Of a DNA stretch of 6,182 bases, positions 1 through 6,182 are shown in pieces; within the stretch, counting starts at the first letter, position 1; each line of letters starts with the position of its first letter. The notes under the pieces were generated by a model. That model ran no database searches, was not told the DNA's origin, and saw nothing but the letters and a program-made list of their open reading frames with translations. A program made the position numbers and the translations under genes. Source of the DNA: Wolbachia sp. (GTDB lineage: Bacteria; Pseudomonadota; Alphaproteobacteria; Rickettsiales; Anaplasmataceae); the NCBI GenBank assembly GCA_028803175.1, contig JARBCG010000022.1, positions 1 through 6,182 on the forward strand. Reading direction: 5' to 3'.

Positions 1-2
1 AG

Positions 3-131
3 TTATCAGAGTTGAAAAATTGTGGTATAGAAGTTACAAAATGTGTACCACTTATTGTGGAGAGTAATAAATATAATTACTCATATATGAAGACGAAATT
101 TGATAAGTTAGGTCATAATAAAATGAGTTAA
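3..131 (+). CDS. ribA: GTP cyclohydrolase II (RibA), C-terminal fragment, 5' end outside window
   Basis: The open frame enters from the left edge and stops at TAA 129-131, giving 42 residues. The segment reads as the end of a GTP cyclohydrolase II: GIEVTKCVPLIVESNKYN followed by YMKTKFDKLGH, matching the family pattern in which a G-I-x-V segment leads to VPL, then NxxN, then Y-x-x-TK-x-x-K-x-GH. In the family this enzyme opens the GTP ring in the first step of riboflavin synthesis, in the cytoplasm. The catalytic zinc-binding cysteines lie upstream and cannot be checked, nor can it be seen whether a DHBP synthase domain is fused at the N-terminus. The gene lies 85 bases before virB8 on the same strand with no visible terminator, the arrangement known from Anaplasmataceae. 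The identification rests on a short tail, but the motif order is distinctive. Confidence 0.8.
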   Translation, partial: LSELKNCGIEVTKCVPLIVESNKYNYSYMKTKFDKLGHNKMS

Positions 132-150
132 TGGTTTTTTAATTTTGTTA

Positions 151-179
151 TTGTAACTACTTTTTTATCTTGCTGTATT
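151..179 (+). promoter_or_regulatory. candidate weak sigma70-type promoter upstream of virB8
   Basis: In the ribA-virB8 gap, TTGTAA (151-156, 4 of 6 to the -35 consensus) is followed after 17 bases by TGTATT (174-179, 4 of 6 to the -10 consensus), with a TGn extended -10 at 171-173. Transcription would start near 186 and leave a leader of about 30 bases before the virB8 ATG. In such AT-rich DNA this quality of match arises easily by chance. No convincing operator palindrome was seen. The gap also lacks a hairpin-plus-T-run terminator, so read-through from ribA is at least as likely a source of virB8 transcript. Confidence 0.22.
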
Positions 180-216
180 TGTTAATATAGTTTAAAAAGT
201 TTACGAAAATATCAAT

Positions 217-900
217 ATGTTAAAGTTTTTTAATAAAAAGAAAAACACTGAATTATTAGATAGGGACGTGAATTGGAATTCAAACCGTTATAGCACAGTT
301 ATTGCTCAGAGAAATGTTTTACTTGTACTTGTATTATTGCTATTAGCAACTATTTCTATAAGTATTTTAGCTGTATTTAAAATTAGCACCAGCAGTACTG
401 TTGAACCGTTTGTCATAGAAATTGAAAAAAAATCAGGAATAGTACAGTTAGTTGACCCTGTGACGGTAAAGCAATATTCTGCGAATGAAACACTAAATAA
501 TTATTTTATCACAGAATATATAAAAGCAAGGGAACTTTTCGATCCACACAATTATAATTATAATTACTATACAAAAGTAAGATTGTTTTCTTCGTCCAAT
601 GTATACAATGAGTTTAGAAACTATATAAGATCACAGAACTTAGATGACCTTTTTAATCTATATTCAAATTTCGCCAAAAGTGAATTAAAAATTCGCTCAA
701 TTCAGAAGTTGGGTAATGATTCCCTTCAAATAAGATTCATTATAGAATCTACACGCAAAGATGGCAGTTCCACCAAAAAAAATAAAATAGTTATTATGTC
801 ATATCGGTATGCATCACTTGAAATGGATGATCAACAGAGATATATTAATCCATTGGGGTTCCAAGTTATTTCTTATAGGGTTGATGATGAGTATGTGTAG
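217..900 (+). CDS. virB8: type IV secretion system inner-membrane protein VirB8
   Basis: The 227-residue product has VirB8 architecture: a short basic cytoplasmic N-terminus (residues 1-32), one membrane helix at about 33-55 (rich in L, V and I), then a periplasmic domain. Family marks are the early-domain segment YIKARELFD (101-109) and the near C-terminal NPLGFQV (211-217), which matches the conserved NPxGF strand. VirB8 is a bitopic assembly factor that contacts VirB9 and VirB10 and is thought to seed the inner-membrane part of the machine. The length is normal for the family. The ATG at 217 puts the helix at the expected distance, but no Shine-Dalgarno sequence precedes it. A run of alternating Asn and Tyr (112-118) comes from a short AATTAT repeat at 550-567. 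The 3' end overlaps the start of virB9. Rickettsiales often carry additional virB8 copies elsewhere; this is the operon copy. Confidence 0.95.
   Translation: MLKFFNKKKNTELLDRDVNWNSNRYSTVIAQRNVLLVLVLLLLATISISILAVFKISTSSTVEPFVIEIEKKSGIVQLVDPVTVKQYSANETLNNYFITEYIKARELFDPHNYNYNYYTKVRLFSSSNVYNEFRNYIRSQNLDDLFNLYSNFAKSELKIRSIQKLGNDSLQIRFIIESTRKDGSSTKKNKIVIMSYRYASLEMDDQQRYINPLGFQVISYRVDDEYV
877..889 (+). promoter_or_regulatory. Shine-Dalgarno and clustered starts of virB9 inside the end of virB8
   Basis: AGGG (877-880) precedes three in-frame ATG codons at 884, 887 and 893, all inside the last codons of virB8. Spacing favours 887 (six bases); 884 has only three. This is the only clear ribosome binding site among the five vir genes, and it decides the virB9 start against the upstream ATG at 809, whose product would bury the signal peptide behind 26 extra residues. 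Confidence 0.55.
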
Positions 901-1714
901 AGTATTATTTGTTTTAGTTTTACTAATAAACAGTGGTTTAAATGCAGCTATTAATTGTAGCAACCCTATTTCCGTAGATAGTAGAATAAAAACTTTTGTA
1001 TATAACCCTAATGAAGTGTTCACAGTAGTCTTTAGTCAAGGCTACTACTCTTACATCGAGTTTGCAGAAGGAGAAAAAATCAAAAATATTGCAGTGGGTG
1101 ATGTATCAAGTTGGAAAGTTAATCCTTATGATAACAAGTTATACATCATGCCATTTGAAGTTAGCAGTCGTACTAATATGATTATTACAACAACAAAAAA
1201 AAGGGATTACATTTTTGATTTAATTTCAAGACCTAATTATGATAAACAACAAAAGTTATCAGATACTGACACTGAGAAGGTAAATCATGATTATTCCGCT
1301 GACAAAGATATATCTTATATAGTACGTTTTTATTATCCTAAAACAGAAGATGAATTTGACATTGATGGCCGTGATCTAGATCAAATATCTTTACCTATTC
1401 AAATGCCATATATTGAAGAAGAGCCGGAAAGAGTGATACGGGAAAATGATACAAAGTACAATTATACATATATTGATAAAGGTAGTGATGAAGATATCAT
1501 ACCAATAGAATTATTTGATGATGGTTATTTAACTTATTTGAAGTTTAAAGATAATAATAAAATACCTCAAATTCTTATAGAAAAAGAGGATAAAACTAGA
1601 TTACCTTGCAAAAGACTATTGTTTGATGGTTATGTTATGATAAAAGGAGTACACAATAAGTTATTTGTACGTTATAAAGGTGATGAAGTTGAAATTATAA
1701 ATAGTTCAATGTAA
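887..1714 (+). CDS. virB9: type IV secretion system outer-membrane core protein VirB9
   Basis: The frame is open from 809, but the start was placed at ATG 887 because AGGG at 877-880 lies six bases upstream and the product then begins with a clean signal peptide: MSMCRVLF, a hydrophobic core, and likely cleavage after residues LNA (18-20). ATG 884 is nearly as good; 893 is possible. The 275-residue product has an N-terminal VirB9/TrbG-type beta domain (about 30-115), an acidic linker rich in Asp, Glu and Tyr (about 116-190), and a C-terminal domain (about 191-270) with the family patterns YNYTY, P-I-x-L-F-D-D-G-x-x-T-Y-x-x-F and IP. That domain normally packs with VirB7 and VirB10 to form the outer-membrane ring. 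The mature protein would hold only two cysteines, C24 and C241. It overlaps virB8 by 14 bases, implying translational coupling. Confidence 0.94.
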   Translation: MSMCRVLFVLVLLINSGLNAAINCSNPISVDSRIKTFVYNPNEVFTVVFSQGYYSYIEFAEGEKIKNIAVGDVSSWKVNPYDNKLYIMPFEVSSRTNMIITTTKKRDYIFDLISRPNYDKQQKLSDTDTEKVNHDYSADKDISYIVRFYYPKTEDEFDIDGRDLDQISLPIQMPYIEEEPERVIRENDTKYNYTYIDKGSDEDIIPIELFDDGYLTYLKFKDNNKIPQILIEKEDKTRLPCKRLLFDGYVMIKGVHNKLFVRYKGDEVEIINSSM

Positions 1715-1727
1715 CGGTATACACGAT

Positions 1728-3191
1728 ATGAATAGAGATAACTTTGAAGGGCGTAATAATTTAACAACTGAGTCAGAAATAGAGAGCAAAGTAGTAACTG
1801 TTGGCTCTAATCAAGGTCATAGAGCTTTAGTAGTTGTTGTTATAATGCTGTTGGTTGGTGTAATATATTACTTCTATTTCAGTTCTTCTGATAAAGAAGA
1901 TTCAGAAGCTACTAATAAAGCAGAGGTAAAGCAAAATATGTATGAATTAAAAGAGAAGTTAGAGCAAGTTCCCGATAATATACCAGTAATGCCTGAAAGA
2001 GTTATCAATAATCCCTTACCACCTCTACCTTCAATTACTATGCCACAAGTTATACCGGAGGTAAAACAAATTAAAAAAGAAGAGGTGAAAAAAGAAGAAG
2101 TCAAAAAAGAAGGAAAACCAAAAGAAATATCGGCTATGCCTATTTTACCAAATCAAAATATTACCTCTAATAATTTTTCGACTAATTTTCCCACGTCATT
2201 CCCTACAATAGGCAGTAGTGGTTATCCTAAAGATAGGCGTGGTACACAAATGTTGGCGATTTCAGGTAGTACAGATTCAGAAAATAAAGCAGCTGATATG
2301 ATTTTATCTAACACTTCAGCACAATCAAGCAAAGCCACTAAAGTAGGAAGACTTGACCTTATGATTACACAAGGTAAAATTATTGATGCTGTACTCGAGA
2401 CTGCTATAAGTTCTGACCTACAGGGAGTGCTGCGTGCTGTAGTTAGCAGAGATGTTTATGCAGAGGCTGGTGATACGGTTTTAATACCTAAAGGCTCAAG
2501 GTTAATAGGTGGCTACACGCTTGACTCCAATGTCGCGAAAGCTCGTGTAAACATAAATTGGAATAGAGTGATTCTGCCGCATGGAATAGATGTTCCTATC
2601 GCATCATCTGGCATCGATGAGCTTGGCAGAGCAGGAATAGCAGGCATGGTTGACAATAAAGTAGTAAGTGCGTTGTTTTCTTCAGTGGCACTTGCTGGCG
2701 TTTCAATTGGTGCAGCTATTGTAGGACAAAAAGCTTCTAATCTCGTTGATTCGCTAACTATTATGGATGCAGTAAAATCTATCACTGCAGTTGAAATAGA
2801 TATCTCTCCTCTTATAGATACAAAAGATATATCAAAAGATAAACTTAGACTAGGTCTCAGAGCTATTGGAAAAATTCAAGACGCTTCTAGTGAGCAGGAA
2901 TTACTTAAAACATTTATAGACGAAATAGAAGCGCTTGGAGTTGGAGTTGATACTAGTAGTATAACTTTAGAAGATGTAAAGACGTTATTAAAACAAATTC
3001 AGAAAAAAAATAAGTCTGTTTATGAGAGTGAAATTGAAAAGTCAATTGGTGATTTTTCTAAAGATATGAGGGATATAATTGATAGGCATACAGATAAAAA
3101 ACCAACTATTTATGTTAATCAAGGCACTGCATTAAAAGTGTTTGTTAATCAAGATATAGTATTCCCTCCACAAGCAATATTATATCGATAA
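1728..3191 (+). CDS. virB10: type IV secretion system core/channel protein VirB10
   Basis: The 487-residue product has VirB10/TrbI layout: a cytoplasmic N-terminus (1-31), one membrane helix (about 32-51), a periplasmic linker with a predicted helical stretch (about 62-80), a proline-rich part (82-111) and a charged KKEEV repeat (116-130). A C-terminal beta domain follows from about 207, opening with GRLDLMITQGKIIDAVLETAI and containing the family segments VLIPKGSRLIGGY (251-263) and VNINWNRVILP (274-284). The last strand region is IYVNQGTALKVFVNQDIVFP (461-480), as in VirB10 C-termini. VirB10 spans both membranes and links ATPase energy to the outer-membrane pore. Between residues about 346 and 457 lies a long, charged, probably helical insertion where shorter relatives carry the two-helix antenna. 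Start ATG 1728 follows virB9 by 13 bases without a good Shine-Dalgarno sequence; it places the helix normally. Confidence 0.96.
   Translation: MNRDNFEGRNNLTTESEIESKVVTVGSNQGHRALVVVVIMLLVGVIYYFYFSSSDKEDSEATNKAEVKQNMYELKEKLEQVPDNIPVMPERVINNPLPPLPSITMPQVIPEVKQIKKEEVKKEEVKKEGKPKEISAMPILPNQNITSNNFSTNFPTSFPTIGSSGYPKDRRGTQMLAISGSTDSENKAADMILSNTSAQSSKATKVGRLDLMITQGKIIDAVLETAISSDLQGVLRAVVSRDVYAEAGDTVLIPKGSRLIGGYTLDSNVAKARVNINWNRVILPHGIDVPIASSGIDELGRAGIAGMVDNKVVSALFSSVALAGVSIGAAIVGQKASNLVDSLTIMDAVKSITAVEIDISPLIDTKDISKDKLRLGLRAIGKIQDASSEQELLKTFIDEIEALGVGVDTSSITLEDVKTLLKQIQKKNKSVYESEIEKSIGDFSKDMRDIIDRHTDKKPTIYVNQGTALKVFVNQDIVFPPQAILYR
2073..2117 (+). repeat. 15-base imperfect tandem repeat encoding KKEEV in the VirB10 linker
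   Basis: Two full units of five codons (2073-2087 and 2088-2102, both KKEEV, differing at two third positions) are followed by a partial third unit (KKEGK, 2103-2117). Being a multiple of three, unit gain or loss keeps the frame. It lies in the periplasmic linker between the membrane helix and the beta domain of VirB10, comparable to the proline- and charge-rich spacers of TonB-like and VirB10 proteins. Confidence 0.75.
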
Positions 3192-3192
3192 A

Positions 3193-4185
3193 ATGAACTA
3201 TGCTGCACTTGATACATATTTAGAGCCATTACAAAAAATATTTCAAGAAGAAGGCGTAAATGAAATATCAATAAATAGGCCAAATGAGGTATGGATTGAA
3301 AATTGCGGGGAAATGAGATGCGAATACTTGGAAGCATTTGACCTTAATCATTTAAAATCTCTTAGTAGGTTGATTGCTCAAGCAACAGAGCAGAAGCTAA
3401 GCGAAGAAGCCCCTTTACTTTCAGCAACCCTACCAAATGGTTATCGTATACAGATAGTATTTCCACCAGCGTGTGAATCTGACAAAGTGGTTATGTCAAT
3501 TCGTAAGCCTTCTGGCATGCAATTAGCTTTAGATGACTATAAAAAAATGGGAGCATTTGCTAATACCATTATAGATACTGTAGATAATCATGTAGATCGT
3601 CAGCTAGATTCACTGTTAAAACAAAAACAGATAAAAGAATTTTTAGAGTATGCTGTCACAAATAAGAAAAACATTATAATTAGTGGTGGAACATCAACTG
3701 GTAAAACAACTTTTACTAACGCTACTTTACGTGCTATTCCAGTACAAGAAAGAATTATTACTGTCGAAGACGCAAGAGAAATTATTTTAAATAATCATCC
3801 AAATAAAGCCCACTTAATTGCTTCTAAGGGAAGACAAGGAAGAGCCGAAGTAACTACTCAAGATTTGATAGAGGCATGTTTACGTTTAAGGCCAGACAGA
3901 ATAATAGTTGGTGAGTTACGAGGAGCAGAGGCATTTAGCTTTCTTAGAGCGATAAATACTGGTCACCCTGGTTCAATATCAACCCTTCACGCAGATAGCC
4001 CAGCAATGGCCCTTGAGCAAATAAAATTGATGGTTATGCAAGCCAACCTTGGTATTCCTCCAGATCAAATTATGCCATATATTAGAAATGTAATTGATAT
4101 TGTTATTCAGTTGAAAAGAACAAATGAAGGAAAAAGAAATATTTCTGAGATATTATTTACTAGATCTTCCAATAAAAATGCTTAA
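3193..4185 (+). CDS. virB11: type IV secretion system ATPase VirB11
   Basis: The 330-residue product, normal in length, is a VirB11/GspE-family secretion ATPase with no membrane helix or signal peptide. The N-terminal domain (about 1-140) contains VNEISINRPNEVW (22-34) and LSATLPNGYRIQIVFPP (76-92), both typical. The C-terminal RecA-like domain has Walker A GGTSTGKT (165-172), the acidic box around TVEDAREI (190-197), Walker B region RPDRIIVGELRG (233-244) and the His box NTGHPGSISTLHADSP (255-270). All catalytic residues look intact. Family members form hexameric rings at the cytoplasmic face of the inner membrane and switch with VirD4 and VirB4 to drive assembly and substrate transfer. ATG 3193 lies one base after the virB10 stop (TAAAATG), with no Shine-Dalgarno sequence, so translation probably continues from virB10. 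Confidence 0.97.
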   Translation: MNYAALDTYLEPLQKIFQEEGVNEISINRPNEVWIENCGEMRCEYLEAFDLNHLKSLSRLIAQATEQKLSEEAPLLSATLPNGYRIQIVFPPACESDKVVMSIRKPSGMQLALDDYKKMGAFANTIIDTVDNHVDRQLDSLLKQKQIKEFLEYAVTNKKNIIISGGTSTGKTTFTNATLRAIPVQERIITVEDAREIILNNHPNKAHLIASKGRQGRAEVTTQDLIEACLRLRPDRIIVGELRGAEAFSFLRAINTGHPGSISTLHADSPAMALEQIKLMVMQANLGIPPDQIMPYIRNVIDIVIQLKRTNEGKRNISEILFTRSSNKNA

Positions 4186-4191
4186 ATTTAT

Positions 4192-4212
4192 AAGTAGTAA
4201 AAAAAAGTAGTA
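4192..4212 (+). repeat. short direct repeat in the virB11-virD4 spacer
   Basis: AAGTAGTA occurs at 4192-4199 and again at 4205-4212, period 13, separated by an A run (A8 in total at 4199-4206). It occupies most of the 28-base spacer just before the virD4 ATG and supplies the TAG at 4208 that closes the virD4 frame upstream. No Shine-Dalgarno sequence is present, and no function is evident. Confidence 0.5.
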
Positions 4213-4213
4213 T

Positions 4214-6182
4214 ATGGGTCATAGTCAAAATCATTTACGCAATATTATTATATCAGGTGTTGTATCTTTTAGCGTACTGGAATTTTGTTTTTATCTGTCA
4301 GGCATATTATTTTATTTATTTGTTGGTGGTCCTTATGCCGTGGACTTTAAAACAATCAATCCTAGTTTGACACCTTTTCCTCAAGCTCTATGGCCGACAA
4401 TCTTTGATCATATACAGAATTGTTGGAATCACCCAGAACTTTATCGACTTGATGTAAAAATGAAGTTAGCTATTTCTGCTGCATTACCTATTTCTATTTT
4501 AGCGATTATATTATGGAATTTAAAAGATAGGATAATTGAATGGAGGCCATTTAAGAAAAAAGAATCACTTCATGGAGATTCACAGTGGGCATCGGAGAAA
4601 GATATACGAAAAGCTGGACTAAGAAGTAAGACTGGGTTGCTACTTGGTAAAGATAAAAGAGGTTACTTTATTGCTGATGGATTTCAACATGCGTTGTTAT
4701 TTGCACCTACAGGTTCTGGTAAAGGTGTTGGTTTTGTAATTCCTAATTTGCTATTCTGGTCTGATTCAGTCATTGTACATGACATAAAATTAGAAAATTA
4801 TGAGATCACAAGTGGTTGGCGAAAACAACAAAAGCAAGAAGTATATGTATGGAATCCAGCACAGCCGGATGGAATAAGCCACTGTTATAATCCGTTAGAC
4901 TGGATTAGCAGCAAACCTGGGCAGATGGTTGATGACGTACAAAAAATAGCTAACTTAATTATGCCTGAGCAAGACTTCTGGCAAAATGAAGCGAGAAGCT
5001 TATTTGTTGGAGTGGTATTATATCTACTTGCCGCACCAGAGAAAATTAAATCCTTCGGAGAAGTAGTACGTACAATGCGTAGCGATGATGTAGTCTACAA
5101 TCTTGCCGTTGTTTTGGATACAATGGGTAAAATAATACACCCTGTGGCATACATGAACATTGCAGCTTTTTTACAAAAAGCTGATAAAGAAAGGTCAGGT
5201 GTTGTATCAACTATGAACTCATCACTTGAATTGTGGGCAAATCCATTGATTGACACTGCAACTGCAACAAGTGACTTTAATATTCTAGGTTTTAAGAAAA
5301 AAAAAGTTACAGTCTATGTTGGGTTAACTCCTGATAACTTAACAAGATTAAGACCTTTAATGCAGGTTTTTTATCAGCAAGCAACTGAGTTTTTATGTAG
5401 AAAATTGCCATCGGATGATGAGCCTTATGGTGTATTATTCTTAATGGATGAGTTCCCTACACTCGGAAAAATGGAGCAATTCCAAACAGGTATAGCGTAT
5501 TTTCGTGGTTACAGAGTAAGATTGTTCTTGATTGTTCAAGATACTGAACAGCTTAAAGGAATATATGAAGAAGCAGGAATGAACTCTTTTTTGTCAAACT
5601 CAACATATAGAATAACTTTTGCAGCTAATAACATTGAAACAGCTAATTTAATATCGCAACTCATAGGAAATAAAACCGTTCAGCAAGAATCATTAAATAA
5701 ACCTAAGTTTTTAGATTTGAATCCAGCTTCAAGATCGCTACATATATCTGAAATACAAAGAGCACTCTTGTTACCTCAGGAGATTATTATGTTACCGCGT
5801 GATGATCAGATAATTTTAATAGAGTCAACTTATCCAATAAAATCAAAGAAGATTTTATACTATAGTGATAGTACCTTTACTAAAAGGCTACTTAAGGAAA
5901 CTTTTGTACCCATGCAGGAGCCTTACGATCCAAATAAAATTGCTGCTACTACCGCTAGCGCAGATAAGGTTGATAATGAAAATAATAATGCTATAGAAGA
6001 CTCTAATACTAATGATTATCCTGTTGAGACTAAGGATCCTGTATACAATGAACCAGAAGGACAAGATATTGATGATGAAGAAGATGAGAATGTTTATGAT
6101 GAGTTTGAAGATGAAGACGAGGACGTTGATGATGAGTTTGAAGATGAAGACGAGGACGTTGATGATGAGTTTGAAGATGAAG
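4214..6182 (+). CDS. virD4: type IV secretion coupling protein VirD4, 3' end outside window
   Basis: The frame stays open to the right edge (656 complete codons). ATG 4214 is the first start after an in-frame TAG at 4208. Two N-terminal membrane helices (about 12-37 and 84-103) precede HGDSQWAS (120-127), the usual entry to the nucleotide-binding domain. Walker A is APTGSGKG (164-171), Walker B is VLFLMDEFPTLG (407-418, with D412 and E413), and the downstream glutamine motif IVQDTEQL starts at 440. The segment between NPLDW (226-230) and LWANP (340-344) matches the all-alpha domain that recognises substrates. In the family this ATPase delivers effector proteins (or DNA) to the VirB channel at the inner membrane. 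The conserved part ends near residue 576; after it comes a disordered acidic tail (577 onward) rich in Asp, Glu and Asn, ending in DDEFEDEDEDV-type repeats. An A9 run lies at 5297-5305. The gene starts 28 bases after virB11, so it is presumably in the same operon. Confidence 0.96.
   Translation, partial: MGHSQNHLRNIIISGVVSFSVLEFCFYLSGILFYLFVGGPYAVDFKTINPSLTPFPQALWPTIFDHIQNCWNHPELYRLDVKMKLAISAALPISILAIILWNLKDRIIEWRPFKKKESLHGDSQWASEKDIRKAGLRSKTGLLLGKDKRGYFIADGFQHALLFAPTGSGKGVGFVIPNLLFWSDSVIVHDIKLENYEITSGWRKQQKQEVYVWNPAQPDGISHCYNPLDWISSKPGQMVDDVQKIANLIMPEQDFWQNEARSLFVGVVLYLLAAPEKIKSFGEVVRTMRSDDVVYNLAVVLDTMGKIIHPVAYMNIAAFLQKADKERSGVVSTMNSSLELWANPLIDTATATSDFNILGFKKKKVTVYVGLTPDNLTRLRPLMQVFYQQATEFLCRKLPSDDEPYGVLFLMDEFPTLGKMEQFQTGIAYFRGYRVRLFLIVQDTEQLKGIYEEAGMNSFLSNSTYRITFAANNIETANLISQLIGNKTVQQESLNKPKFLDLNPASRSLHISEIQRALLLPQEIIMLPRDDQIILIESTYPIKSKKILYYSDSTFTKRLLKETFVPMQEPYDPNKIAATTASADKVDNENNNAIEDSNTNDYPVETKDPVYNEPEGQDIDDEEDENVYDEFEDEDEDVDDEFEDEDEDVDDEFEDE
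6098..6182 (+). repeat. 33-base perfect tandem repeat in the virD4 3' region, continuing past the window
   Basis: Two full identical units (6098-6130 and 6131-6163) and the first 19 bases of a third (6164-6182) were read. Each unit starts GATGAGTTTGAAGATGAAG and encodes the 11-residue acidic unit DEFEDEDEDVD. A degenerate shorter version, DDEEDENVY (6071-6097), lies just before and may be the ancestral seed. The period is a multiple of three, so copy changes keep the virD4 frame. The total copy number cannot be known from this window. Confidence 0.95.

Noticed and set aside
129..170. Possible rho-independent terminator after ribA (T runs at 135-140 and 161-166)
   Set aside because: T runs are present, but no GC-containing stem precedes them; only a four-base GTTA/TAAC pairing could be found.
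189..203. Direct repeat AGTTTA (189-194 and 198-203) as an operator
   Set aside because: Six bases in very AT-rich DNA, no dyad symmetry; not enough to claim a regulator site.
192..231. Possible hairpin TTAAAAA / TTTTTAA around the virB8 start
   Set aside because: Only A-T pairs with a long loop; expected by chance at this composition and unlikely to be stable.
809..886. Upstream extension of virB9 from ATG 809
   Set aside because: It lies wholly inside virB8, has no ribosome binding site, and would add 26 residues in front of a well-formed signal peptide.
814..1023. Minus-strand open stretch opposite the virB8-virB9 junction
   Set aside because: It is the complement of two well-supported genes, and its product has no recognisable motif; its hydrophobicity reflects the AT-rich opposite strand.
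1874..2104. Minus-strand open stretch within virB10
   Set aside because: It is complementary to the VirB10 linker; the low-complexity Phe/Ser product mirrors the Lys/Glu repeat on the coding strand.
2513..2785. Minus-strand open stretch within virB10
   Set aside because: It is opposite the conserved VirB10 beta domain, with no promoter, start signal or family resemblance seen.
3149..3337. Minus-strand open stretch across the virB10-virB11 junction
   Set aside because: It is short, antisense to two conserved gene ends, and without supporting motifs.

Overview
The window is a tightly packed, all-plus-strand run of type IV secretion genes in the order ribA (3' end only), virB8, virB9, virB10, virB11, virD4 (open at the right edge). 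By eye, base composition is about one third G+C. Genes abut or overlap, and four of the five vir starts lack a clear Shine-Dalgarno sequence. The ribA to virD4 order, the AT-rich coding sequence and the protein character all point to an obligate intracellular Rickettsiales bacterium. The family Anaplasmataceae fits best, because there the riboflavin gene ribA typically sits just upstream of virB8-virD4. Within it Wolbachia is my first guess, from composition and gene order. Ehrlichia- or Anaplasma-like relatives are not excluded by eye.

Layout: positions 3-131 encode the last 42 residues of GTP cyclohydrolase II (RibA). An 85-base AT-rich gap (132-216) follows, with no recognisable terminator and one weak promoter-like candidate. 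virB8 (217-900) overlaps virB9 (887-1714) by 14 bases. After 13 bases comes virB10 (1728-3191), then after one base virB11 (3193-4185), then after 28 bases virD4 (4214 to beyond 6182). No stretch over 300 bases lacks a gene, and there are no RNA genes, insertion sequences or CRISPR arrays.

Together the genes encode a large part of a VirB/VirD4 machine. VirB8 is the inner-membrane assembly factor, VirB9 and VirB10 form the envelope-spanning core, VirB11 is the traffic ATPase, and VirD4 is the coupling protein that receives substrates. No virB7-sized gene is placed among them, and VirB1-VirB6 would have to be elsewhere, as is usual for Rickettsiales where the vir genes are split over several loci.

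The system itself is known rather than new. The least ordinary parts are an acidic C-terminal tail on VirD4 containing perfect 33-base tandem repeats that run off the window, a long helical insertion near the C-terminus of VirB10 where the outer-membrane antenna lies in relatives, a small KKEEV repeat in the VirB10 periplasmic linker, and the possible read-through from a vitamin gene into a secretion operon.
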